DNA of 48,232 nt, taken from positions 2,387,669 through 2,435,900 of the forward strand of contig NZ_LGQW01000015.1 of NCBI RefSeq assembly GCF_003116035.1. The letters run 5' to 3'. The DNA is from Azospirillum sp. TSH64. Its GTDB lineage: Bacteria; Pseudomonadota; Alphaproteobacteria; Azospirillales; Azospirillaceae. Below are positions 1 through 8,046 of the stretch, piece after piece. A program made the position numbers and the translations under genes. How positions within the stretch are numbered: position 1 is the stretch's first letter; each line of letters opens with the position of its first letter. The notes beneath the pieces are model-generated. The model saw only the letters and a list, made by a program, of their open reading frames with translations, had not been told where the DNA came from and did no database searches.

Positions 1-2096
1 CGGATCTCGGCCTCGCACTCGTCATACTGCAAATTGACGAAGGTCAGGCCGGGCAGGGCGAACAGCGGTCCCCAATGCTCCAGCATCACGTAGGCGGCCG
101 TGCGCTCAGACGTCATCATCTGGCTGCGCCAGCCGATGCCGACCCTCAAGCCAGTCCCCAGCGCTGCCAGCCGCTCCCGCCACTGTTCCACCAGCGTCGG
201 GTCCGGCACCAGCCAGGGCGTCTGCCCGTCGAAACCGGACAGGCTGGCGCGCAGATGACACGGCAGGTCGCCCGCCGGGATATGGGCATCGACGTCCGGC
301 GGCTGGATGGTTTCACCGCCGGCGGCATCGACCGATTCCGCCCTGACCGTCGCCTGGGGGAAGGAGCGCGCGAACAAAGGCACCAGCCGGCGGTCGCATT
401 CGATCACCACATGCCCGGCCCGTCCGATCAGCGACGGGTAGCAGGAAGCGAACATGATCTCATCGCCGACCCCCTGTTCCCGCCAGACGAGCAGGCGGCG
501 CCCGGCGGGATTTTCCCCCTGCCACAGCGGGGCGGCGATCCGCCGGTTCACATAGCCCTTCGCCCAGAACCGCCGACGGTAGCCGTCCCAGCCGCCGGGC
601 AGATCGCCGCGGGAAAGCCGCAGCATGCCGCGGTTGAGATGCGCAGTGTTGAGCGACGGATTGACCGACAGGGCAAGGTCCATCCAGGGTTCGGCCGCGG
701 TATCGTCCTGATGGCATTGCCAGAGCATCATGCCGAGGTTGCCGGCCGCCTCCGCATGCCTCCCGTCGATCTCCAGTGCACCTCGGTGAGCGGCCTCCGC
801 CTCGCCGATGCGCCCGAGCCTTTGCAGGACCAAACCGTAACCGGTCAGCGCGGCAGGGTTGCCGGCGTTGATCGCCAGGGCTCGCCGGTACATCCGCCCC
901 GCCTGGGAAAGGTCGTCGCGGTCGAGCAGCAGGCCGCCGAGATTGACAAAGGTTTCCACGCTGCGCGGGTCGGCCACTGCCGCGCTGTGATAAATACGTT
1001 CGGCATGGTGGAGTTCGCGCCGCAAAATATGGATGCCGGCAAGATTGACCAGAGCCTTTCCATAATCGGGACGGAGCCGCAGGGCTCGCCGATACCAGCG
1101 CGCCGGCCTTTCGGAATCGGCTTCCAGGTCGTAGCGGCTTTCCAGCGACGTACCATGGTTGTTCACCACCATGGCATCACCGGGACTGAGCGCCACCGCC
1201 CGGCGGAGCACCAGGGTCGCCGGGCCCATCTCTCCCAGTTCGAGCAAGGCCACGCCCAGATTGTTGCAGGCCCCCTGCATCGCCGGTTCGCGGTCCAGCG
1301 CCAGACGGAACTGCACCACCGCGTCCCTCAGGCACCGCGTGCCCTGAAGGGCGGTGCCGTAGCTGAAGTGCAGCTGCGCATTGCCGGGATGTGCCGCAAC
1401 CGCCGCAGCCAGGATGCCGCGGGCCGCCTCGTGGTCGCCACGGCTGTTCAGCAGGGCGCCCAGTTCCAGCGACAGTTCCTTATCGCCCGGCACGTCCTGC
1501 AGCGCGCGGCGCAGACAGGCCTCCGCATCGGGATGGCCCAAGTTCCGCAAACAGACCGCCAGGTGCCGCCATGCGGCGGAATGGGAAGGGTCGGCCTGCA
1601 CCACCGCATAGAAGGCATTGGCCGCCGGAGAAATCTGGCCCAATTCCCGTTGCAGCACGCCGTAATTGAAGCGTGCCGTCAGGTTGTCCGGCCCCATGGT
1701 CAGCGCACGGGCATAGGCCTCCGCCGCCTCATCCCGCCGGCCGAGGCGCTGAAGCACGGTGGCGCGGTTGTTGTAGGCCTCGACATAGCGGTCGTTCTGC
1801 CGGATTGCGACGACATAGGCGGCCAGCGCCTCCTCCAGCATGCCGAGATCGGCCAGGACATTGCCGAGGCTGTTGTAGGCCGTGGCGAAGCCGGGCTGCA
1901 CCGCCAGCGCGGCCCCCAGATTGGCCAGAGCCTCCGCGGTGCGGCCGGTCTGGTGGGCGATGATCGCCGACAGGTGCAGTGCGTCGGCATGCGCCGGATC
2001 ATCGGTCAGGATGCGGCGGTAATGCGCCAGCGCCTCGGCAAGGCGGCCGGCGCGATGCAGCGGCAATGCGGCGTCGAGCAACTCGGCGACGGTCAC
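1..2096 (-). CDS. TPR-repeat glycosyltransferase, FlmG-like (partial, C-terminus beyond window)
   Basis: An uninterrupted reading frame starts at a GTG at 2096 and runs off the left edge, so the C-terminus is missing. About the first 450 residues are tandem tetratricopeptide repeats, with recurrent pattern pieces such as AYNSLGNVLADLG and AYNNRATVLQRLGR. After them comes the start of a glycosyltransferase-like domain: GGWDGYRRRF, then PLWQGENPAGRRLLVWREQGVGDEIMFAS, split by family-typical spacing. This TPR-plus-transferase layout is that of FlmG in Caulobacter, a soluble flagellin glycosyltransferase that uses its TPRs to bind flagellin. The GTGA overlap with flbT (2093-2096) indicates translational coupling. 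Inference: it moves the sugar made by the 4.7-12.7 kb operon onto flagellin. Other TPR glycosyltransferases, for example O-GlcNAc-type enzymes, remain possible because the catalytic end is not visible. Confidence 0.82.
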   Translation of the reverse strand, partial: MTVAELLDAALPLHRAGRLAEALAHYRRILTDDPAHADALHLSAIIAHQTGRTAEALANLGAALAVQPGFATAYNSLGNVLADLGMLEEALAAYVVAIRQNDRYVEAYNNRATVLQRLGRRDEAAEAYARALTMGPDNLTARFNYGVLQRELGQISPAANAFYAVVQADPSHSAAWRHLAVCLRNLGHPDAEACLRRALQDVPGDKELSLELGALLNSRGDHEAARGILAAAVAAHPGNAQLHFSYGTALQGTRCLRDAVVQFRLALDREPAMQGACNNLGVALLELGEMGPATLVLRRAVALSPGDAMVVNNHGTSLESRYDLEADSERPARWYRRALRLRPDYGKALVNLAGIHILRRELHHAERIYHSAAVADPRSVETFVNLGGLLLDRDDLSQAGRMYRRALAINAGNPAALTGYGLVLQRLGRIGEAEAAHRGALEIDGRHAEAAGNLGMMLWQCHQDDTAAEPWMDLALSVNPSLNTAHLNRGMLRLSRGDLPGGWDGYRRRFWAKGYVNRRIAAPLWQGENPAGRRLLVWREQGVGDEIMFASCYPSLIGRAGHVVIECDRRLVPLFARSFPQATVRAESVDAAGGETIQPPDVDAHIPAGDLPCHLRASLSGFDGQTPWLVPDPTLVEQWRERLAALGTGLRVGIGWRSQMMTSERTAAYVMLEHWGPLFALPGLTFVNLQYDECEAEI

Positions 2097-2539
2097 GGCG
2101 TCCGATCGGTGGTCGGTGGGTCTTCATCGTCGCCGGCGGCACTGTCGGCCAGACCGCCATCCAGCGATCCGCCATCCGCCGTTTTGAACAGCTTGCGGCA
2201 GAGCTTGAGCGCCCGATAATAATTGCGGCTTTCGACAAGACGCGTGATCTCGTCCAACGTCTTGGAAGCGTCCGGCCGCGCCTCGCGGGTTTCATCCAAG
2301 ATCGAAGCGAAGCGTTGAAGATTCAGCGTCGAATCTTCCGGGAAGATGTAGACGAGCTGAATGACGAAATAGAGCTTCTTCTCGATGCAATCGATCTGCT
2401 CTTCCTTCAGAACCTCGCGCCCGCGCAGGAAGTTGGCGGTGTTGTAGAGGAAGAACGAACCCGGACGGTCGCCGGCACCGATGACGGCACCGTTGATGAT
2501 GACCTTCTCGTTGGGACGAAGCACGAACTTGAGTGGCAT
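2093..2539 (-). CDS. flbT: Flagellar biosynthesis repressor FlbT
   Basis: This 148-residue protein has the FlbT family's usual length. Its N-terminus (MPLKFVLRPNEKVIINGAVI) is typical, followed by the conserved FLYNTANFLRGREVL and YFVIQLVYIFPED segments. In Caulobacter FlbT acts post-transcriptionally: it binds the 5' leader of flagellin mRNA and promotes its decay while the flagellum is incomplete. The position directly downstream of the flagellin gene fits that role. The C-terminal ~30 residues are acidic and low in complexity. No strong Shine-Dalgarno lies before the ATG. The gene sits 61 bp beyond the flagellin terminator, so it probably depends on read-through or a weak local promoter. 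It overlaps the TPR glycosyltransferase start by 4 bp. Confidence 0.93.
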   Translation of the reverse strand: MPLKFVLRPNEKVIINGAVIGAGDRPGSFFLYNTANFLRGREVLKEEQIDCIEKKLYFVIQLVYIFPEDSTLNLQRFASILDETREARPDASKTLDEITRLVESRNYYRALKLCRKLFKTADGGSLDGGLADSAAGDDEDPPTTDRTP

Positions 2540-2600
2540 GAGTGGGGAACCCGGGGCTTGTAGGCCGTTGCCGTCCGGCCTTTGCCGGACCGGTCCGGCC

Positions 2601-2637
2601 CAAAAAAGAAACGGGCGGCGGCCTGATGCCGCCGCCC
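2601..2637 (-). terminator. Rho-independent terminator of the flagellin gene
   Basis: A perfect 10-bp GC stem (2613-2622 with 2628-2637, loop of 5) is followed on the minus strand by a T-rich run (2601-2611). It lies 45 bp past the flagellin stop codon and separates flagellin from flbT. Confidence 0.88.
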
Positions 2638-2681
2638 GCCGGGCGTGATCCTACCCGAACTTGCCGTCGGAACTCTACGCC

Positions 2682-4544
2682 TTAGAACAGACGCAGGATC
2701 GACTGCTGCGACTGGTTGGCGAGCGAGAGGGCGATGGTGCCCAGCTGCTGGCGGGTCTGCAGCATCAGCAGGCTGGCGCCTTCCTCGTTCTGGTCGGCCA
2801 GCGTCAGCTTGCTGGCGCCTTCCGTCAGCACGTCGCTGAACTCCTTGGTGAAGTTCTCGCGGGTCGTGATGATGTTCAGGTTGGTCGACAGGTTCTGCGA
2901 GGCCGAACGGATCGTCGCCTTCGCGTTGTCGAGGCCGGCCACCGCCTTGTCGATGTCCGCGCGGTCCGTCCAGCCGTTCTGCGCTTCGTCGAGTTTCAGA
3001 CCCTGACCGCTGGTGGTCAGGTTGACCGCGTTCACCGTGATCGCGTTCGTGTTCGTCTCGTTCAGCTGGACGGTGATGTCGTTCTTGGAGTTGGCGTCGG
3101 AAATCTGCTTGGTGACGATGTTGGCCGAGCAGTTGGCCGAAGCCGCCTTCTTGATCGTCTTCGCATCGATGTCCATGTGCACCGTGCCGCTGTCGAAGGC
3201 GAATGCCTGATCGCCCCCTGTCAGCTTGCCGTCGCCCTTGTCGTTCATGGCGTCACGGGTGACCTGGGCACCGTTGGAGTTGGTGACCTGGATTTGCAGG
3301 TCGACCTTCTTCTCGATGGTCGAGATGCCGTTGCCCTGGTTGTTGGCCGCTTCCAGCAGGCGGCGGTCGACCGTGAAGGACACGATGGTGCCCGACGCGA
3401 AGCTTTCCGAAATCTTCTTGGTCAGCGCGTTGGTGGCGCTGGAGGTCAGCGTGAAGTCGGTCACCGCGCCGGCCGTGGCGTTGCCGGTGAGGGTGATCGT
3501 GCCGGTTGCGGTGACGGTTGCGGAGGCGACGTCCTTGCCGACCAGGCGGCCGGAACCGGTCAGGGCCGTGCTGATCGAGGCCCGCAGCTGGGTGGCCACC
3601 TGGGCCGAAGCGTTCTGGCCGACGGCGACGTCGCCCTTGGTGGCGGTGTAGCTGAAGGACTGGCCTTCCACCGTGATGGTGAAGATGTCGCCTTCTTCGA
3701 TGGTCCCACCGATATTCACCGTCGACACCTGGGCCGAACCGGTCTTGGCGGCCGTCGTCAGGGCGGTCGAGGTGGTCTGGGTGTTGTCGAAGTAGGAGAT
3801 CGTGCGGCTCTCGGTGCCGTCCGACACGATGAAGTCGCGGGAACGGCCGTTGGCGCCGCGCACCTCGATCTGGACGTCGGAGAAGCTGCCCGACGAGCCA
3901 GACATCGTGCCCGACAGCTTCAGGCCGGTGAAGCCGTGCGCATTTTCCGCGCTGGAGATGTCGGCGGTCTTGCCTTCGATCGAGCCGTCGCCCTTGACGC
4001 GGATCGAGTAGGTGTCGGCCGATTGCACGTTGGTGACGCGGGCGTTGTCGACGCCGGTCATGCTGTTCACGGCGGCACGGGACGCACTGGTGCTTTCCAT
4101 GCTCATGCCGTTGCCGGCGATCAGGTTCTTACCGCCGTAACCGCTGTCGGCGGCGAGCTTGTCGATCTGGCCGCGCAGGGTGTTGAACTGGGCGGCCAGC
4201 GACTTGCGGGTGGCGACGGAGGCGGCATCGTTGCCGAGCGCCGCATAGGCGGCGGTGGTCAGGCCCTTGGCTTGGTCGACCATGGAATCGATCGAGGTCA
4301 GGCCCTTGTCGGCGGCCTGGATGGTGCTGATCGACTGGCCCATCGCGTCCTTCAGCGACGTCAGGTCGCCGGCGCGCTGGTTCAGACCCTTGGCCGAGAA
4401 GAAGGCGGTCGGGCCGTCGAGGGCGGTGTTGACCTTGTTGCCCGTCGACAGGATGTTCTGTTTCTTGTTGATCTGCTCCTGCGTGCTTTGCAGCTGCAGG
4501 AGGTTGGTCCGCATGGAAGAAGACAGGGTAACGTTGCCGGCCAT
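2682..4544 (-). CDS. Flagellin, polar-type (Fla1-like), 620 aa
   Basis: The conserved flagellin ends are clear. The N-terminal D0/D1 region has MRTNLLQLQSTQEQINKKQN, then LSTGNKVNTALDGP and AADKGLTSID. The C-terminal D1/D0 region has LNIITTRENFTKEFSDVL and ends in LANQSQQSILRLF. Between about residues 140 and 500 lies a long variable region rich in Ser, Thr and Gly, suited to surface exposure and O-glycosylation. The length is close to what I recall for the glycosylated polar flagellin Fla1 of Azospirillum brasilense. I choose the ATG at 4544 over the GTG at 4553 because the Shine-Dalgarno AAAGGAG (4553-4559) would overlap the GTG but stands 8 nt from the ATG. One cysteine (C472) sits in the variable region, which is uncommon in flagellins. 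The gene has its own sigma-54-type promoter and terminator. Confidence 0.95.
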   Translation of the reverse strand: MAGNVTLSSSMRTNLLQLQSTQEQINKKQNILSTGNKVNTALDGPTAFFSAKGLNQRAGDLTSLKDAMGQSISTIQAADKGLTSIDSMVDQAKGLTTAAYAALGNDAASVATRKSLAAQFNTLRGQIDKLAADSGYGGKNLIAGNGMSMESTSASRAAVNSMTGVDNARVTNVQSADTYSIRVKGDGSIEGKTADISSAENAHGFTGLKLSGTMSGSSGSFSDVQIEVRGANGRSRDFIVSDGTESRTISYFDNTQTTSTALTTAAKTGSAQVSTVNIGGTIEEGDIFTITVEGQSFSYTATKGDVAVGQNASAQVATQLRASISTALTGSGRLVGKDVASATVTATGTITLTGNATAGAVTDFTLTSSATNALTKKISESFASGTIVSFTVDRRLLEAANNQGNGISTIEKKVDLQIQVTNSNGAQVTRDAMNDKGDGKLTGGDQAFAFDSGTVHMDIDAKTIKKAASANCSANIVTKQISDANSKNDITVQLNETNTNAITVNAVNLTTSGQGLKLDEAQNGWTDRADIDKAVAGLDNAKATIRSASQNLSTNLNIITTRENFTKEFSDVLTEGASKLTLADQNEEGASLLMLQTRQQLGTIALSLANQSQQSILRLF

Positions 4545-4637
4545 GGTAGCCACTCCTTTGGAGGATCAATGTCCGGAAGCGCACTGCTTTCGAGGCGCTT
4601 GAACCGGAAGGGGACTAATTCCCCCGCCAAAGGGGTA

Positions 4638-4653
4638 GGCAAAAAGCGGGCCA
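4638..4653 (-). promoter_or_regulatory. Sigma-54 (-24/-12) promoter of the flagellin gene
   Basis: Read on the minus strand the site is TGGCCCGCTTTTTGCC. The invariant GG (4651-4652) and GC (4639-4640) are separated by exactly 10 nt, and the flanks match the TGGC and TTGC parts of the sigma-54 consensus. The predicted start is near 4627, leaving a leader of about 83 nt before the ATG at 4544. That leader would be the expected target of FlbT. Confidence 0.72.
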
Positions 4654-4656
4654 GTT

Positions 4657-4798
4657 CAAATTTGCCGGGTTTCCTTGGCAATCCGTGCCGGTGGGCAGGA
4701 AGCGACCCGGCAAATTTTGCCTAGCTTCCGGCAAATTCTGCCGGTCAGGCGGCAGGGCTTGCCGGGGCGGCAGATTCTGCCGGGCATTTCCTGCCGGG
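4657..4798. promoter_or_regulatory. Array of ftr-like palindromic activator sites upstream of the flagellin promoter
   Basis: Four imperfect palindromes of about 16-19 bp share the core CGGCA-N4/5-TGCCGG: 4706-4721 (CCCGGCAAATTTTGCC), 4728-4744 (CCGGCAAATTCTGCCGG), 4768-4783 (CGGCAGATTCTGCCGG) and 4780-4798 (CCGGGCATTTCCTGCCGGG). A half-site lies at 4657-4669. Palindromic enhancer elements upstream of a -24/-12 promoter are what a bacterial enhancer-binding protein needs. The core resembles, from memory, the ftr elements bound by FlbD in Caulobacter. The two distal sites lie inside the 3' end of the KAS III-like gene. Confidence 0.62.
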
Positions 4799-5803
4799 CA
4801 GGACAACCGTTTCGCACACCGCCAGCGGCCCGGCGACGAGCGCAGCACTGCCCCAGGACCAGCCGACGCCGAAGCCGGACAGCAGGAGCCGGCGAGGGCC
4901 GGCGGTCAGGCTGTCGGCCAGCGAAGCGGCAAGGGCCAGGGGAATGGAGGCGGAACTGGTGTTGCCGACCTCGCGCAGGGCGACGACGGTGCGGTCGGCG
5001 GCAACGCCAAGTTTCTGGCCCAGATGGCGGATCATCTGGGCGTTGGCCTGATGCAGCACGAGGTGGTCGACCATGTCCGTGGTCCAGCCGGCATCGTCGA
5101 GCGCGGCACGCACGCTTCCCGGCACTTCGCGCAAGGTGAAGGCGAAGACCTGGGTCCCGTCCATGAACAGGCGTGCCGGCCGGTCCGGATGGCGCATCGC
5201 CCCGCCGTCGGCCGCCAGATAGGGTGCGCCGGCCCCATCGCTGCCCAGGTCGAAGGAGATCGGGTCCGCCCTGTCGTCAAGCTCCAGCGCCACCGCGGCT
5301 GCCCCATCGCCGAACAGCGGAGCGACCGCCCGGTCCTCCGGGTCGATCAGCCGCGAGGTGGTGTCGCCGACCAGCAGCAGCGCCCGCCGCCCGCCCGGCT
5401 TCAGCATCCCGCCGGCGACCCACAGCCCATAGACGAAGCCGGAGCATCCATGGGTGATGTCGAGCACCGCCGCGCCCTTGCGCAGCCCGAGCCGCCGGTG
5501 CAGCAGCGACGCTGTGCCGGGCAGCGTCTGGTCGTGGGTCTGGGTCACCAGAACCAGCAGGTCGATGCTGCCGGGCTCCCATCCCAACCCGTCGAGCAGG
5601 CGGCGGGCGGCGGCCTCGGCAAGGTCGCTGGTGCATTGGCCGGGGGCAACGATCCGCCGCTCCTCGATCCCGGTGGCGGCGGCGACCTTGCGGGCCCCAT
5701 CCTCGCCGAACCGGCGGGCGAGATCCGCAACCGTCTCACGCCCCTCCGGCACGCAGCCGACGATGCCGCGTACGCATACCCCGTCGATCCGGCTGGCGAC
5801 CAT
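4745..5803 (-). CDS. KAS III (FabH)-like 3-oxoacyl-ACP synthase
   Basis: This 352-residue protein has the full catalytic triad of beta-ketoacyl-ACP synthase III: C120 in HGCSGF, H251 in HQAN and N281 in GNTSSASIP. FabH-type enzymes condense an acyl-CoA primer with malonyl-ACP. The start has a purine-rich Shine-Dalgarno (GGGGAGG) just upstream. The gene is last in the acyl/sugar operon, 39 bp after the short-chain reductase. Its neighbours are two ACPs, a ligase and a pseudaminic-acid-synthase-like enzyme rather than fatty-acid genes, so I infer a dedicated role in making an acyl group for a flagellin sugar. The last ~10 codons (SAAPASPAA end) are built from the palindromic operator array of the flagellin promoter. 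FabH-like acyl or acetyl transferases without condensing activity are an alternative. Confidence 0.88.
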   Translation of the reverse strand: MVASRIDGVCVRGIVGCVPEGRETVADLARRFGEDGARKVAAATGIEERRIVAPGQCTSDLAEAAARRLLDGLGWEPGSIDLLVLVTQTHDQTLPGTASLLHRRLGLRKGAAVLDITHGCSGFVYGLWVAGGMLKPGGRRALLLVGDTTSRLIDPEDRAVAPLFGDGAAAVALELDDRADPISFDLGSDGAGAPYLAADGGAMRHPDRPARLFMDGTQVFAFTLREVPGSVRAALDDAGWTTDMVDHLVLHQANAQMIRHLGQKLGVAADRTVVALREVGNTSSASIPLALAASLADSLTAGPRRLLLSGFGVGWSWGSAALVAGPLAVCETVVLPGRKCPAESAAPASPAA

Positions 5804-5842
5804 CTCCGCCTCCCCCGTTTTCCTGCAGCGTCACATGCGGCC

Positions 5843-6619
5843 TCAGCAGGTGATGCCGCCGTCCACTGTAAGGGTTTGACCCGTGATGAAGCCACCGCCG
5901 TCGCCCAGCAGGAAACGGACCAGCGGCACCACGTCCGCCGCAGTGCCCAGCCGGCCCAGCGGCGTGCGGCGCACGATCTGGTCGCGCTGCCCGTCGGACA
6001 GGCTGCCCGACATCTCGGTGTCGAGATAGCCCGGCGCGACCGAATTGACGGTGATCGCCCGCCGCCCGACCTCCCGTGCCAGCGCCCGGGTCAGCCCGTC
6101 CAGCCCGGCCTTAGACGCCGAATAGGCGGCCAGACCGACATAGCCGCGCTGTCCGATGATGGAGGAGATGTTGACGATGCGACCACCCTGTGCGCCCGCC
6201 CCGCGGGCCGCCAGCTTGGCGCGCAGAAAGGCGCGGGCCGCCTGGAGCGCCCCGGTGAGGTTGGTCTGGATCACCGCCTCGGCATCGACCTCCGGAAAGG
6301 TCGCCAGCACGCCTTCGCGGGCGATGCCGGCATTGTTGACCAGCCCCCACAGCGGCGAATTGCCGCCCCAGGCGACAGCGGCGTCGAAGAAGGCGCGGAC
6401 CTCCGCCCCATCGCCGATCCGGCAGGGGTGCCAGAACAGGTCGGGGCCGGCCAGCCGCTCCAGCGCCTCCGACGGGGCGCGGCTGCAGGTGGAGACCCGG
6501 CAGCCGTCGGCCAGCAACGCCTCAACCAACGCAAGGCCGAGGCCGCGGCTGCCACCGGTGACGATGATGTGCCGCTTGGTCCGGGAGCCATCCTCCACGG
6601 TCGGATGGGCAGCGGTCAT
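5843..6619 (-). CDS. Short-chain dehydrogenase/reductase (FabG-like 3-oxoacyl-ACP reductase)
   Basis: The 258-residue product is a classical SDR. The cofactor motif TGGSRGLG lies at residues 21-28, NNAG at about 95-98, and the catalytic set is N120, S152/S153, Y166 and K170 (YSASK). The end GQTLTVDGG is typical of FabG. The start at 6619 gives an ATGA overlap with the upstream ligase. FabG enzymes reduce 3-oxoacyl-ACP to (R)-3-hydroxyacyl-ACP with NADPH. Sitting between ligase and KAS III, it would reduce the condensation product. No dehydratase or enoyl reductase accompanies it, which suggests the pathway stops at a 3-hydroxyacyl thioester. A sugar-nucleotide reductase role cannot be excluded. 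Confidence 0.9.
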   Translation of the reverse strand: MTAAHPTVEDGSRTKRHIIVTGGSRGLGLALVEALLADGCRVSTCSRAPSEALERLAGPDLFWHPCRIGDGAEVRAFFDAAVAWGGNSPLWGLVNNAGIAREGVLATFPEVDAEAVIQTNLTGALQAARAFLRAKLAARGAGAQGGRIVNISSIIGQRGYVGLAAYSASKAGLDGLTRALAREVGRRAITVNSVAPGYLDTEMSGSLSDGQRDQIVRRTPLGRLGTAADVVPLVRFLLGDGGGFITGQTLTVDGGITC

Positions 6620-7794
6620 TGTGGTCCCTTTCGGCTCTTCTTGCCCGCCGCGCTCAGCGGGATATGGTCGGCGAAGGTCAGGGCGCGCGGGCGGGCCGCG
6701 GGGGGCAGATCGGCGGCAGCGGCGCGCAGGCCGGCGCGCAACGTCGCCTCGTCCAAGCCCGGTGCCGCCACGATGGTGGCGGTCAGCAGATGGCCGGTGA
6801 TCGGACTCGGCACGGCAACGACCATGGCATCGGCCACCCCGTCGACCGCGAGCAGGCGGCGTTCCACCGCTTCGGCGGAGACCTTCACACCACCGACATT
6901 GACCAGCCCGTCGAGACGGCCGGCGAACAGCACACGGTCGCCTTGGCGTTCCACCAGATCGCCGGTGGACAGCCAGCCCTCGCAGTCGGCCGTTCCGGAG
7001 GCGGCGCGCGGGCTGCGCACCTCCAGCACGCCGTCGACGATGCGGAGCGCCAACCCGTCGGGCGCATCGTCCAGCCATGCGGCGGGAAAGCCGGCGCGGC
7101 CGTCGGCGACGGCGAACAACGCACCGGCCTCGGTCGACGCGTAGATATGGCGCAGCCGGGCATCGGGGAACCGCGCCGCCAGCCGGTCGAGCAGCGGCTG
7201 GTCGGCGGCCTCGCCCCCCAGCGTCACCGCCGCCAGTGGCAGTTCCGCATCGCCGAGCGCCATCAGGAAGGCCCGCCAGAAGCTGGGCGTGCCGCTGACA
7301 TGGGTCACGGCATGGCGGCGCGCGGCTTGCGCCAGGGCGGCGACCGTGCCGCCACTGCCACCGGGCACTGCGACCAGCAGAGCCCGGGCGGCGGCGGCGG
7401 TCAGCATCACCTGAAGACCGGCAAAGGCGCCGGGATCGTAGGTCAGCAGCCAGCGCGCCCCCCCCTCCGTCGCGCCGCGCAGCCGGCCGCGCAAACGGGC
7501 GAAGTCATGGCGCAGGCGCTTGGGCGTGCCGGTGGTGCCGGAACTCTCCAGCGTGACGGTGAAGCCCGGCCCCGGCTGCCAACCCTCCGGATCCGCTGCG
7601 CCACGGGCCAGCAGAACGCCCTGCCCCGCCGCTTCGGCCGCCGCCAGAGCGGCCAGCACGCGCGACGGCCGGTCGGCCTGCACGACGCCGCCCGCCGGAA
7701 CCGGGAGTTCGGCGAGATCCGCCCAGACGAAGCTGTCCTCCCCTTCGATCAGGCGGAAGGCGGGGTGGAGCCAGTCGGGGCGGCGGCCGGTCAT
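6616..7794 (-). CDS. Short AMP-forming acyl/aryl ligase (ANL superfamily)
   Basis: The 392-residue product belongs to the ANL adenylate-forming superfamily. It has the P-loop SSGTTGTPK (84-92), IYASTEAG in the A5 position, STGDLVERQGDRVLFAGRLDGLVNVGG for the A7-A8 hinge, and a C-terminal lysine region (SAAGKKSRKG). It is about 100 residues shorter than usual (~500), because the N-terminal subdomain before the P-loop is reduced to about 80 residues. The active core is nevertheless intact. It overlaps both the ACP behind it and the SDR ahead by ATGA. Inference: it activates a small carboxylic acid as an adenylate and loads it onto one of the two adjacent ACPs. The substrate cannot be read from the sequence. 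Confidence 0.88.
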   Translation of the reverse strand: MTGRRPDWLHPAFRLIEGEDSFVWADLAELPVPAGGVVQADRPSRVLAALAAAEAAGQGVLLARGAADPEGWQPGPGFTVTLESSGTTGTPKRLRHDFARLRGRLRGATEGGARWLLTYDPGAFAGLQVMLTAAAARALLVAVPGGSGGTVAALAQAARRHAVTHVSGTPSFWRAFLMALGDAELPLAAVTLGGEAADQPLLDRLAARFPDARLRHIYASTEAGALFAVADGRAGFPAAWLDDAPDGLALRIVDGVLEVRSPRAASGTADCEGWLSTGDLVERQGDRVLFAGRLDGLVNVGGVKVSAEAVERRLLAVDGVADAMVVAVPSPITGHLLTATIVAAPGLDEATLRAGLRAAAADLPPAARPRALTFADHIPLSAAGKKSRKGPQ

Positions 7795-8039
7795 GCCGGG
7801 ACGGTGTAGAGCGCCGCCAGTTCGCCGACGGTGGTGAATTGGCGGAAGCCCTCGCGGAAGGGATCCTGGCCGGTCCGCTGTTCCAGCACCACCAGCAGCG
7901 TCGCGAGGTCGAGGGAATCGATGGGCAGATCGCCGTCGAGGAAACGGCTGTCCGCCGTCAGGGGCGGCAGCGCCTCCCCCTTGTCGGCGGCGATGCGGCC
8001 GAGTTCCTCGGCGATCAGGGCGAAGATGCTGTCGGTCAT
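7791..8039 (-). CDS. Acyl carrier protein (first of two in the operon)
   Basis: This 82-residue protein has the carrier-protein phosphopantetheine site at S42 in LPIDSLDLA and the usual four-helix pattern. In other respects it is unlike the housekeeping AcpP, whose site is GADSLD. It ends in an ATGA overlap with the ligase, which makes the ligase its most likely loading partner. It begins 7 bp after the alpha/beta hydrolase gene. Confidence 0.88.
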   Translation of the reverse strand: MTDSIFALIAEELGRIAADKGEALPPLTADSRFLDGDLPIDSLDLATLLVVLEQRTGQDPFREGFRQFTTVGELAALYTVPA

Positions 8040-8046
8040 GGTCGGT

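Noticed and set aside
75..2219. Long plus-strand ORF opposite the TPR glycosyltransferase
   Set aside because: It has Arg/Gly/Gln-rich antisense-type composition with no domain, and is opposite a gene with clear TPRs. High GC gives long antisense frames.
2661..4724. 687-codon plus-strand ORF opposite flagellin
   Set aside because: It is a shadow of the flagellin gene: Gly/Val/Asp/Arg-rich with no recognisable motif.
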